From assembly GCA_027017165.1 (NCBI GenBank), contig JALURF010000128.1, forward strand, positions 1-9,903: a DNA stretch of 9,903 nt, given 5' to 3'. The notes under the pieces were generated by a model. That model made no database searches, had not been told where the DNA came from, and saw nothing but the letters and a program-made list of their open reading frames with translations. The position numbers and the translations under genes were made by a program. Shown here piece after piece: positions 1 through 5,978 of this stretch. This DNA comes from Thermofilaceae archaeon. Its GTDB lineage: Archaea; Thermoproteota; Thermoprotei; Thermofilales; B69-G16. Within the stretch, counting starts at the first letter, position 1; each line of letters begins with the position of its first letter.

Positions 1-226
1 CTACCACAGTTACCACTTTAACGGAATCCTCGACAATACTTTTAGCCCTTTCCACAAACCACGGAGGAACAACACATGCCACGAAACCATATTTTAACGC
101 TTCGTGACATACTCTTTCCAGTTGTTCTAAGCCAGCATTCGGTTTCAACATCGTATGATCGATCCTCTCGGCAAGATATTTTTGTGAAATTTTTCTTACA
201 AAGTCTTCTATGTTAACGTTAAGCAT
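1..226 (-). CDS. deoC: Deoxyribose-phosphate aldolase, N-terminal part (cut by window edge)
   Basis: DeoC cleaves 2-deoxyribose 5-phosphate to glyceraldehyde 3-phosphate and acetaldehyde, a cytosolic class I aldolase step in deoxynucleoside breakdown. Only the first 75 codons lie in the window; the gene runs off the left end. The visible part carries the family's N-terminal hallmarks: the IDHTMLKP block (residues 22-29), an EALKYGF segment (42-48), a CVVPPWFV strand-loop (51-58) corresponding to the family's C-V-x-P block, and a V-V-T-V-V strand just before the cut. The ATG at 226-224 shares its A with the TAA stop of the upstream zinc-ribbon gene (TAATG), and a purine-rich GAGGAG lies just upstream, so translation is probably coupled. 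The active-site lysine lies in the missing part. Identification rests on motif recognition and is fairly secure. Confidence 0.88.
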   Translation of the reverse strand, partial: MLNVNIEDFVRKISQKYLAERIDHTMLKPNAGLEQLERVCHEALKYGFVACVVPPWFVERAKSIVEDSVKVVTVV

Positions 227-639
227 TACTCCTCAACCTCGAGAAAAGCTACGCCTACATATCCGCAATCCTCACATATAAATTGTAGGGGGGTAAACCA
301 GCCCGATAAAAAGCTGACTTTCCTAACGTTTATCGATCCACAGCGAGGACAAACGCGTTTTATGTTTCTCCTAAAGGATATGCTTTCTAAGAGAAATCCA
401 AAGTTGAGAATTTCCCCGGATACCAATATGTTCTTTGTGTCGACTCCATATTTAGTTAGTATTTTCTTGATCTGTTTCTTCGTAACATTCTCTACTATTA
501 TAACTCCGCCTTCCTTCCTATAGTTGATATTTTCTTTATCGAGTATCGATTCTATAAATCCCTTCTCAAAGCCGCTATATTCTATGGTTAACGCTTTTTT
601 GCCCCTTATTTTTTCGTGGTCGATATATACGAGTGGCAT
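226..639 (-). CDS. Small archaeal zinc-ribbon protein of unknown function
   Basis: This is a 137-residue protein. The C-terminal third is a clear zinc ribbon: C97-P-R-C100-G and C122-E-D-C125-G, with the knuckles joined by a segment containing LSGWFTP (111-117). I recognise this LSGW-x-TP ribbon as common in small archaeal proteins without a settled role. The N-terminal ~75 residues are basic and alternate predicted strands and helices; I do not recognise that part. No membrane segment or signal peptide is apparent. Its stop overlaps the deoC start by one base, which makes the two an operon. No ribosome-binding site precedes the ATG, and a TATA-like box lies about 25 nt upstream, so the mRNA is probably leaderless. 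A nucleic-acid-binding or adaptor role is only a guess. Confidence 0.8.
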   Translation of the reverse strand: MPLVYIDHEKIRGKKALTIEYSGFEKGFIESILDKENINYRKEGGVIIVENVTKKQIKKILTKYGVDTKNILVSGEILNFGFLLESISFRRNIKRVCPRCGSINVRKVSFLSGWFTPLQFICEDCGYVGVAFLEVEE

Positions 640-654
640 TGTAAACGAGAATTA

Positions 655-676
655 ATATAACTTTAAAATATTTAAT
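655..676. promoter_or_regulatory. Shared divergent TATA region, zinc-ribbon/deoC versus arcC
   Basis: Only 51 bp separate the two divergent ATGs. The A/T block tttaaaatatttaa (662-675) is nearly self-complementary. A box centred near 665-666 lies about 25 nt from both start codons, the usual archaeal TATA-to-transcription-start distance. Neither gene has a GGTGA-type site, so both transcripts are probably leaderless. The positions are seen directly; promoter function is inferred. Confidence 0.6.
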
Positions 677-690
677 TTCCGGGCTTTAAA

Positions 691-1623
691 ATGTTGATTG
701 TAATCGCTTTAGGCGGGAATGCGCTTGTAAAAAAAGGCGAAAGAGGCACTTTGGAAGAACAACGTAGAAATTTGAAATTCGCGCTTAGCCAAATATCGGA
801 ATTGGCAAAAATTCATGATTTAGTGATTACTCATGGAAATGGGCCACAGGTAGGAAACATATATCTTCAACAAGAGATAGCTTCTAAACGCGTACCGCCT
901 ATGCCGCTTGATGTCTGCGGTGCAATGAGTCAGGGAATGATAGGCTATCTCATCCAACAGGAGCTCGCCAATTTCTTAAAGGAGTCAGGGTTAGGGAAGA
1001 ACGTTGTAACTCTTCTAACTCGAGTACTGGTGGACCATAACGATCCCGCTTTTAAGAATCCCACAAAGCCTATTGGACCATACTACAGCGAGGTGGAGGC
1101 AAAGCGCTTAATTAGGGAAAAAGACTGGTCTATGGTGTATCAGGCTGGTAAAGGTTGGAGAAGAATCGTACCCTCGCCTTCACCTCAAGGAATCGTCGAA
1201 ATAGATTCGATTAAAGCTCTGCTACTAAAGAATATCATAGTCATATGTGCGGGAGGGGGAGGAATACCAGTTATCCGTAAGAATGGGAAGCTCGTGGGTG
1301 TAGAAGCTGTTATTGATAAAGATTTGACTAGTTCTCTACTCGCCATAGAGCTAAACGCTGATATGCTAGTTATACTAACAGACGTCGAGGGCGCGGCAAT
1401 TTATTACGGTACTCCACGACAATATTTCTTGGGAAATGTAACGGTTAGTGAAATACGGAAGTATCTTAAAGCGGGATATTTCCCGCCGGGTAGTATGGGT
1501 CCTAAAGTATTAGCCTGTATTAGATTTGTCGAATCTACGGGTAAGCCTGCCGTGATAGCTAAGTTAGAGAAAGTTAAAGATGCTATTGAGGGAAGTGCTG
1601 GAACACGCATCATTCCGGACTAG
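691..1623 (+). CDS. arcC: Carbamate kinase
   Basis: Carbamate kinase reversibly transfers phosphate between carbamoyl phosphate and ADP, giving ATP plus carbamate (ammonia and CO2). In some archaea the related enzyme is proposed to work in the synthetic direction. The 310-residue length is normal for this amino-acid-kinase family. Motifs seen: LGGNAL at 7-12, HGNGPQVG at 48-55, GKGWRRIVPSPSP from 153, the GGGGIPV nucleotide loop at 188-194, VEAVIDKD near 204-211, GSMGPK at 267-272 and a final GTRI. The ATG is chosen because LGGNAL follows at the normal distance and a TATA box lies about 25 nt upstream. No arginine deiminase or ornithine carbamoyltransferase gene is adjacent, so the source of carbamoyl phosphate is not shown here. 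The stop codon overlaps that of the convergent gene. Confidence 0.95.
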   Translation: MLIVIALGGNALVKKGERGTLEEQRRNLKFALSQISELAKIHDLVITHGNGPQVGNIYLQQEIASKRVPPMPLDVCGAMSQGMIGYLIQQELANFLKESGLGKNVVTLLTRVLVDHNDPAFKNPTKPIGPYYSEVEAKRLIREKDWSMVYQAGKGWRRIVPSPSPQGIVEIDSIKALLLKNIIVICAGGGGIPVIRKNGKLVGVEAVIDKDLTSSLLAIELNADMLVILTDVEGAAIYYGTPRQYFLGNVTVSEIRKYLKAGYFPPGSMGPKVLACIRFVESTGKPAVIAKLEKVKDAIEGSAGTRIIPD

Positions 1624-2585
1624 AAAATATTTTCTCTATAAATTGTAATCAGTGGTTTTGCTAAACCCTCTCCCAGGTACGCTCTTAACATACCCCCGGT
1701 ATTGAAGTCCGCCCCGATTCGTCCTTTATAATCCACGACTATTATACCAGCAGTATTTTTCCCAAACACGGATGTTATATATTTTATAGCTTCAACTGCG
1801 GCTTCTCTAGCCGTTTTGCCTCTCTCCACTAAATCACAGGCATATTTAGACAGTAGAAGTCTTGCGATATATTCTCCTATTCCCGTTGCAACCGCGGCTG
1901 CATATTTATTAGCATAAAATCCTGCACCCGGAAGAGGAGAGTCTCCTACTCTACCTTCTAGCTTTATATGTATACCTCCGGTCGAAACGGCAGCCGCTAA
2001 ATTACCTTCATAATCGAGCGCAACTGCGCCCACTGTTCCTACGGCTTCATCGACATTTTGATTATAGAATCTCTTTAACTTAGAGAATCTCTTGTAGATT
2101 TCCCCTTTAAGCCATTTATCCACGAGTTCTCTATGTTTTCTCTTCTTATCTTCTGTTATTAGTTTATCGGTGGAATCCTCAAATCCCATCATACGCGCGA
2201 ATTTGTATGCCCCTTCTCCGGCTAATAAAATGTGATCTGTTTCCTCCATAACTTTCTTAGCTACTAATATTGGATTTTTTATACCACGTAGATTCGCTAC
2301 AGCTCCAATAGATAAATCCCGTCCATTCATTACCCCGGCGTCCATCTCCACGTAACCATTAAGAGTTAGAGCTGATCCCAGTCCCGCGTTAAATACTCCG
2401 CTATCCTCCATCACTCTAACACTTTCGACGACAGCCTCCACGGCTCCATTCTCGAGAATGCTAAAGCCAGCTATCGCAGCTTCTTTAATCGCGTTTTCTA
2501 GAATTCTTCTCCGGCGCTCATCGATGGAGTATCGCCCAGCGCCTCCATGTAGTAGAATTCCAGCTCTCCGGCTGTCTGCGCACAT
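1620..2585 (-). CDS. Type 2 (Ntn-hydrolase) asparaginase / isoaspartyl aminopeptidase
   Basis: Members hydrolyse L-asparagine and/or beta-aspartyl (isoaspartyl) dipeptides, releasing ammonia or aspartate. They mature by autocleavage before a threonine that becomes the N-terminal nucleophile. The 321-residue precursor shows LLHGGAG (11-17), the FNAGLGSALTLNG block (65-77), MDAGVMNG (81-88), and the cleavage site G183/T184 inside GTVGAVALD. After this come GRVGDSPLPGAGFYAN (211-226) and ATGIGE (233-238), the substrate-binding region. Residues about 139-180, rich in K and R, are the flexible linker usually removed at the end of the alpha subunit. Cleavage would give subunits of about 183 and 138 residues. 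Asparaginase versus isoaspartyl peptidase preference cannot be read from sequence. The ATG sits 25 nt from the centre of a TATATA element and has no SD site, so it is probably leaderless. Confidence 0.92.
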   Translation of the reverse strand: MCADSRRAGILLHGGAGRYSIDERRRRILENAIKEAAIAGFSILENGAVEAVVESVRVMEDSGVFNAGLGSALTLNGYVEMDAGVMNGRDLSIGAVANLRGIKNPILVAKKVMEETDHILLAGEGAYKFARMMGFEDSTDKLITEDKKRKHRELVDKWLKGEIYKRFSKLKRFYNQNVDEAVGTVGAVALDYEGNLAAAVSTGGIHIKLEGRVGDSPLPGAGFYANKYAAAVATGIGEYIARLLLSKYACDLVERGKTAREAAVEAIKYITSVFGKNTAGIIVVDYKGRIGADFNTGGMLRAYLGEGLAKPLITIYRENIF

Positions 2586-2606
2586 ACGGAGAAAAAATTA
2601 CATAAT

Positions 2607-2616
2607 CTATATATTA
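2607..2616. promoter_or_regulatory. Shared divergent TATA box, asparaginase versus pgk operon
   Basis: The symmetric TATATA (2608-2613) is the only strong box in the 61-bp gap. Its centre is 25 nt from the asparaginase ATG, which predicts a leaderless mRNA. It is 36 nt from the pgk ATG, which predicts a leader of about 10 nt that just accommodates the GGTGA site at 2638-2642. Promoter use is inferred from spacing. Confidence 0.6.
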
Positions 2617-2637
2617 GTTCCTCCGCTCTAGTATTTT

Positions 2638-2642
2638 GGTGA
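2638..2642 (+). promoter_or_regulatory. Ribosome-binding site of pgk (GGTGA + 4 nt + ATG)
   Basis: GGTGA is complementary to the CCACU core of the archaeal 16S rRNA 3' end (TCACCTCC-type tail; family knowledge). It lies exactly four bases before the ATG and decides this start. The same layout precedes three other genes in the window. Confidence 0.75.
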
Positions 2643-2646
2643 GTTT

Positions 2647-3876
2647 ATGATCGAAGAATTAGAGATAAAAACTCTCGACGATGTCGATGTTGAGGGTAAG
2701 TGCGTTTTTGTAAGAGTCGACTTTAATAGCCCGGTAGACCCTCACACTAAGAAATTGCTGGATGATGCCAGAATTAGAACACATTCTAAGACTATAGAAG
2801 AGCTTATAGAGAGAAAAGCCAGAATCGTACTTTTGGCTCATCAGGGTAGAAAGGGCGAGCCTGATTTCATAAGTTTAAAAGAACACGCCGAAAGACTCAG
2901 CGAGATGCTTCACTATCCGGTAAAATTTGTAGACGATATATTTGGTGAAAAGGCAAAAAATGCCATTAAAAGTTTAAAAAACGGTGAAGTGCTACTACTC
3001 GAAAATGTGAGAATGTGGGATGGCGAAACTAAGAAACTCTCTCCTGAAGAGCACGCTAAAAGCGAACTCGTTCGAGAACTGGCCCCGTTTATGGACGTCT
3101 TCTGCGTAGATGCGTTTGCCGCGGCTCATAGATCGCATGCATCTATGGTCGGTTTTATGCCAGTAGCTAAGGAAGTAGTTGCTGGACGTGTCATGGAGCA
3201 AGAGCTGAGAGTCTTATATAAGGTGAGGAATAGCCCGGAGCATCCATGCGTCTATATACTTGGAGGTGCGAAGGCCGAAGATTCGGCAGATTTATCTTAT
3301 GCCGTGCTAAGCCAGGGGATAGCCGATTATATTTTAACTGGTGGGTTAGTCGCAAATCTATTCTTGTACTCTCAAGGCGTTGACTTGGGGCCGCAAAACG
3401 TTAGAGTTCTGGAGAAAAAAGGTTTTATAAATTTAAAAGATAAAATTGTGAAGCTATTGGAGAAATATGAAGATCAGATTTTACTACCTCTGGATTTGGC
3501 TGTAGATGCCTCTGGCTCCAGAGAAGAGATAAGCGTGAAGTCTCTTCCAACTGAATACTTGATAAAGGATATTGGCAGCAAAACCTGTGATTTATATGCA
3601 TCTAAAATTAGGGAAGCGAACACGGTTGTTATGAACGGTCCTATGGGTATTTTCGAAGAGGAGGCTTTCAGCTTGGGAACTCAGAGAATCTTTAACTATA
3701 TAGTATCATCTCAAGCGTTTTCTCTCATAGGGGGAGGACATACTATAGCGGCGGCGAGGAAATTAGGCTTTCTGGAGAAATTCAGCTATGTGAGCACAGC
3801 CGGGGGCGCTCTGGTAGAGTACTTGATTAAGGGGTCACTCCCAGTAGTAGAAGCTTTGAGAAAGTATTCTGGGTGA
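2647..3876 (+). CDS. pgk: Phosphoglycerate kinase, archaeal type
   Basis: PGK reversibly transfers the acyl phosphate of 1,3-bisphosphoglycerate to ADP, the first ATP-yielding step of the lower glycolytic trunk. At 409 residues it has family length. Motifs in order: RVDFNSPVD (from R23; D25 and N27 bind substrate), LLENVRMWDGE, DAFAAAHRSHAS (155-166), the nucleotide-site GGAKAED (206-212), MNGPMGIFE (329-337), GGGHTIAAA (from 362) and STAGGALVEYL near the end. The GGAKAED and GGGHT forms differ from the bacterial GGAKVSDK and GGGDT; I read them as the archaeal variant. The gene leads an operon with PAC2 and Hsp20 genes. Its TGA stop lies inside the ribosome-binding site of the next gene. It is the natural partner of the GAPDH gene at 6391-7407, which is on the other strand and separate. 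Confidence 0.95.
   Translation: MIEELEIKTLDDVDVEGKCVFVRVDFNSPVDPHTKKLLDDARIRTHSKTIEELIERKARIVLLAHQGRKGEPDFISLKEHAERLSEMLHYPVKFVDDIFGEKAKNAIKSLKNGEVLLLENVRMWDGETKKLSPEEHAKSELVRELAPFMDVFCVDAFAAAHRSHASMVGFMPVAKEVVAGRVMEQELRVLYKVRNSPEHPCVYILGGAKAEDSADLSYAVLSQGIADYILTGGLVANLFLYSQGVDLGPQNVRVLEKKGFINLKDKIVKLLEKYEDQILLPLDLAVDASGSREEISVKSLPTEYLIKDIGSKTCDLYASKIREANTVVMNGPMGIFEEEAFSLGTQRIFNYIVSSQAFSLIGGGHTIAAARKLGFLEKFSYVSTAGGALVEYLIKGSLPVVEALRKYSG
3872..3876 (+). promoter_or_regulatory. Ribosome-binding site of the PAC2 gene, containing the pgk stop
   Basis: GGTGA lies four bases before the TTG start at 3881, and its last three bases are the TGA stop of pgk. This supports the TTG start and suggests that ribosomes ending pgk translation re-initiate on the next gene. 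Confidence 0.75.
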
Positions 3877-3880
3877 GATT

Positions 3881-4621
3881 TTGGAGATTGAGCTCGTGAA
3901 AATAAGCCCCTTACCCAAGAATAGCACCATAATAGTGGGATTGCCAGATATAGGGCTTGTTGGGGCTATTTCTTCATCTTTTCTAATTAAAACTTTCAAC
4001 ATGAGAGAAGTAGCTTTTCTCGATTCCCCTAAATTCCCTCCAATTCTCGTATTCCACGATACCAAGCCCAAAGCTCCTATAAGACTTCATGCTGATAGCG
4101 ATAAAGTAGTTTTAGTATCAGAGATACCCATATTGCCGAATCAATTCACTCCGCTAGCTAAAAAGATAGTATCGCTTGTTGAGAAGACAGAAGCAAAAAA
4201 TTTAATTATGATAGGAGGAATACCCGCTCCCAATAGAATAGATATAAAAAAGCCGAAGGTCTATGGAGCGGCTATACTCGAGGAGGATAAAGAAAAATTG
4301 AAAAACGCCGGAATAGAACTGTTTAAAAACGGTTTTATAGCCGGAGTCTATGCTAGTATCTTAAAGGAGTGTATGAAAAAGAAGCTTCCCGCCATAATAC
4401 TTTTAGTCGAGTCCTACGCGAACTATCCGGACCCGGGAGCAGCTGCAGCGGCTTTAGAAGCATTAAGCAAATTGTTAGGGGTATCTATTAACGTGGATCC
4501 TCTCCTGCAACAGGAAGAAGAAATTAGGCTTAAACTTAGAGAATTAATGCAGAGAACTGTCAACTCTCTTAAAGCTTCAAGTAAAGAGTACGAATATGCT
4601 GTTCCGCTTATGTACGCATAG
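3881..4621 (+). CDS. PAC2-family proteasome assembly chaperone (PbaA/PbaB-like)
   Basis: Archaeal PAC2 proteins are homologues of eukaryotic proteasome-assembly chaperones; some bind the 20S core and act as assembly factors or activators (family knowledge). The 246-residue protein starts with the typical strand and loop IIVGLPDIGLVG (17-28). It has an IGGIPAP segment near 108-114 and the LLVESYANYPDPGAAAAALEAL block near 180-200, which is strongly characteristic. A charged helix rich in E, K and R (about 208-225) looks coiled-coil forming, as in the family's C-terminal region. The last three residues, Met-Tyr-Ala, fit the hydrophobic-Tyr-X tail used by proteasome activators to dock into 20S alpha-ring pockets. 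The TTG start is fixed by a GGTGA site at the same spacing as pgk. It lies four bases after pgk and eleven before hsp20. Confidence 0.88.
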   Translation: MEIELVKISPLPKNSTIIVGLPDIGLVGAISSSFLIKTFNMREVAFLDSPKFPPILVFHDTKPKAPIRLHADSDKVVLVSEIPILPNQFTPLAKKIVSLVEKTEAKNLIMIGGIPAPNRIDIKKPKVYGAAILEEDKEKLKNAGIELFKNGFIAGVYASILKECMKKKLPAIILLVESYANYPDPGAAAAALEALSKLLGVSINVDPLLQQEEEIRLKLRELMQRTVNSLKASSKEYEYAVPLMYA

Positions 4622-4623
4622 GG

Positions 4624-4628
4624 GGTGA
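4624..4628 (+). promoter_or_regulatory. Ribosome-binding site of hsp20
   Basis: The run GGGGTGAT contains GGTGA four bases before a TTG codon at 4633. It sits in the 11-bp gap after the PAC2 stop and is the main reason for choosing the TTG start. Confidence 0.75.
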
Positions 4629-4632
4629 TATA

Positions 4633-5064
4633 TTGGGCGAGGAGTGGATATTCGATAGGATAAGGAAAATGCACGAAGAGATAGAGAGAACCTTAAGGGA
4701 GATAGAGAGAGAGTTATTCAAACCTCTTTTCGACTTTGAACATAGGTGTCTAGAGCCTTTACATGAAGTAGAGGAAACTCCGGAAGAAGTGATTGTGAGA
4801 GTAGATCTTCCATATGTTAGGAAGAAAGAAGATGTGAAGATCGTCGCAACGGAGGAAAAGGTAATAATTGAGGCGAAGATGAGCGAAAAGGCATTGTTTA
4901 GCGACTTAGTGACTTATGGAAGAACGAGCTATCATATGTATAGAAAGGAGATTCTTCTACCTGCTCCCGTAGAGACGAAGAAGGCAAAAGCAAGGCTTAG
5001 AGGTTGCATTTTAGAAATAAGGTTACCCAAGAAACATAAAATGTATAGAATTCAGGTAGAATAG
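4633..5064 (+). CDS. Small heat-shock protein, Hsp20/alpha-crystallin family
   Basis: Small heat-shock proteins are ATP-independent holdases that form large cytosolic oligomers and keep unfolding proteins soluble. The 143-residue protein has a charged, helical N-terminal arm (1-40, rich in E and R). An alpha-crystallin domain follows from about 42 to 132: LHEVEETPEEVIVRVDLP opens it, and the signature A120-x3-G124-x-L-x-I-x-L-P132 closes it. The tail contains I140-Q-V142, a form of the I/V-x-I/V motif that docks into neighbouring dimers in the oligomer. The start is TTG, supported by a GGTGA site. As third gene after pgk and the PAC2 chaperone, it places two proteostasis genes in one transcript. 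No separate promoter is visible in the 11-bp gap. It ends one base from the stop of the convergent regulator gene. Confidence 0.92.
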   Translation: MGEEWIFDRIRKMHEEIERTLREIERELFKPLFDFEHRCLEPLHEVEETPEEVIVRVDLPYVRKKEDVKIVATEEKVIIEAKMSEKALFSDLVTYGRTSYHMYRKEILLPAPVETKKAKARLRGCILEIRLPKKHKMYRIQVE

Positions 5065-5065
5065 C

Positions 5066-5803
5066 TTACTTTATCTTTTTCAACAATTCTAGCAACTCTT
5101 CTACAGAAGAAGCTCGTGAGATAGCTAATGGAATTCCCTCTTTTTTGGCTATAACTTCAGCTAGCCTATCTGTACGTGTAGGGCCGTGCATAACTACGAG
5201 CGCGGGTCTTAATCCTCCCATGCCAGCTTGCATGGCTTTTATAGCTACCATAGGGCTTCTCCCAAATGTCACTCTTGTGAATATAGCCGCTCTTTGAGTA
5301 GTAGCCCCATAAAGCCTTATGTACTCGTACGATGGAACTTCGAGGACTAACTTTATACTATCGACTACTGTGTATCCGAAGATGAGAGTGGATTCAGCTC
5401 CAGCGCTCACAATTAATTCAGCTTTTATTCTATTACAGAAGTCTCCTATGGATATGGGCTTTAAAAACTCTCTCATATCGATAACCGCTTCATATAGCTT
5501 ACTTCCGCCGAGGATTATCCGTAAAAGGCTCGGTAAGACTTCTCTACCCCGTTCTAAATCCACTTCTATTAAGCTGTTAACGAATTTTTTAATAAATCTA
5601 GCTCCTGGAGATTTCCTACGTCCACTCTCATAGTCGCTTATAACTGATGATGAAACTTTCATTTTTTGAGCTATTTCTATCTGAGATATACGGAAAGTCT
5701 CACGCCATCTTTTCATAGCTCTACCTGGATTGGGAGAAAGCACTATATCTCCGGCTATTTTCGCTGCTATTTCTCTCAGTATTGAATCCGCAATCTCGGC
5801 CAC
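5066..5803 (-). CDS. XRE-type helix-turn-helix transcriptional regulator with a conserved archaeal C-terminal domain
   Basis: This is a 245-residue predicted DNA-binding protein. Residues about 30-75 form a Cro/C1-type helix-turn-helix: RWRETFRISQIEIAQKM followed by VSSSVISDYESGRRKSP, with the S-x-I-S-D-Y-E-S-G-R pattern of the recognition helix and following turn. The remainder (about 95-245) is a mixed alpha/beta region with two recognisable blocks, YGATTQRAAIFTRVTFGRSP and RPALVVMHGPTRTDRLAEVI. I associate this layout with the archaeal regulators grouped as COG1709; the ligand and target genes are unknown to me. The start is GTG (5803-5801); a TATA-like box on the minus strand about 35 nt upstream would give a leader of roughly 9 nt. 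It converges on hsp20 with one base between stop codons. It is divergent from the candidate sRNA and the decayed regulator remnant. Confidence 0.82.
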   Translation of the reverse strand: MAEIADSILREIAAKIAGDIVLSPNPGRAMKRWRETFRISQIEIAQKMKVSSSVISDYESGRRKSPGARFIKKFVNSLIEVDLERGREVLPSLLRIILGGSKLYEAVIDMREFLKPISIGDFCNRIKAELIVSAGAESTLIFGYTVVDSIKLVLEVPSYEYIRLYGATTQRAAIFTRVTFGRSPMVAIKAMQAGMGGLRPALVVMHGPTRTDRLAEVIAKKEGIPLAISRASSVEELLELLKKIK

Positions 5804-5816
5804 GATAACCGACCAA

Positions 5817-5826
5817 GATATATTAA
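5817..5826 (+). promoter_or_regulatory. TATA box for the candidate C/D box sRNA
   Basis: GATATATTAA is centred near 5821-5822. A start about 25 nt downstream would fall at 5846-5848, just before the C box at 5851, as expected for archaeal C/D RNAs with short 5' leaders. Inferred from spacing only. Confidence 0.45.
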
Positions 5827-5833
5827 TCTCCGA

Positions 5834-5842
5834 GATATTTTA
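5834..5842 (-). promoter_or_regulatory. TATA-like box for the XRE regulator gene
   Basis: On the minus strand this reads TAAAATATC, centred about 35 nt from the GTG start, which would give a leader of about 9 nt. A second A/T element closer to the gene lies only 18 nt away, which is too near. The assignment is tentative. Confidence 0.4.
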
Positions 5843-5846
5843 ATGC

Positions 5847-5902
5847 TTAGATGATGAGGCTCGAAAGGATTGATAGATGAAAGACCCGTGCAGGGCTGAG
5901 CC
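5847..5902 (+). ncRNA. Candidate C/D box guide sRNA
   Basis: The stretch has the full archaeal C/D layout. It has a perfect C box ATGATGA (5851-5857), a 12-nt guide (5858-5869) and a D'-like TTGA (5870-5873). A 3-nt spacer follows, then a degenerate C'-like ATGAAAG (5877-5883), a second 12-nt guide (5884-5895) and a perfect D box CTGA (5896-5899). Such RNAs assemble with L7Ae, Nop5 and fibrillarin and direct 2'-O-methylation of the target base paired to the fifth guide base upstream of D or D'. By that rule the predicted targets are CCCUGCACGGGU (the first G) and UCCUUUCGAGCC (the second of the three adjacent U). I could not place either with confidence in rRNA or tRNA. A TATA box sits at the right distance upstream, and a T-run lies at 5924-5928. 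Weak points are the degenerate D' and C' boxes and the lack of a clear terminal stem. Confidence 0.5.
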
Positions 5903-5978
5903 AGAAATTGATCGCCCTTATAATTTTTCAAATTATTAATTGTGTGAGTAAAGGATAAAATCTGAGGATGTTGTAGAG

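Noticed and set aside
4423..4674. Minus-strand open frame opposite the PAC2 and hsp20 junction
   Set aside because: It is a shadow of the PAC2 coding frame; it has no own initiation signal and crosses a well-supported operon junction.
5858..5869. First sRNA guide as a possible guide for tRNA T-loop position 56
   Set aside because: The complement resembles a T arm, but the invariant G53 would be mismatched and the fifth-base rule points to position 54, not 56.
5880..5891. Similarity of AAAGACCCGTG to a conserved 23S rRNA segment (AAAGACCCCGUG)
   Set aside because: The similarity is in sense orientation and has one C too few, so it cannot guide that site; it looks like chance within the sRNA guide.
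5900..5978. Possible further RNA or small gene just after the sRNA
   Set aside because: Only A/T-rich sequence with a T-run (5924-5928) and a TATA-like element is visible; no box motifs, stable stem or open frame of useful length.
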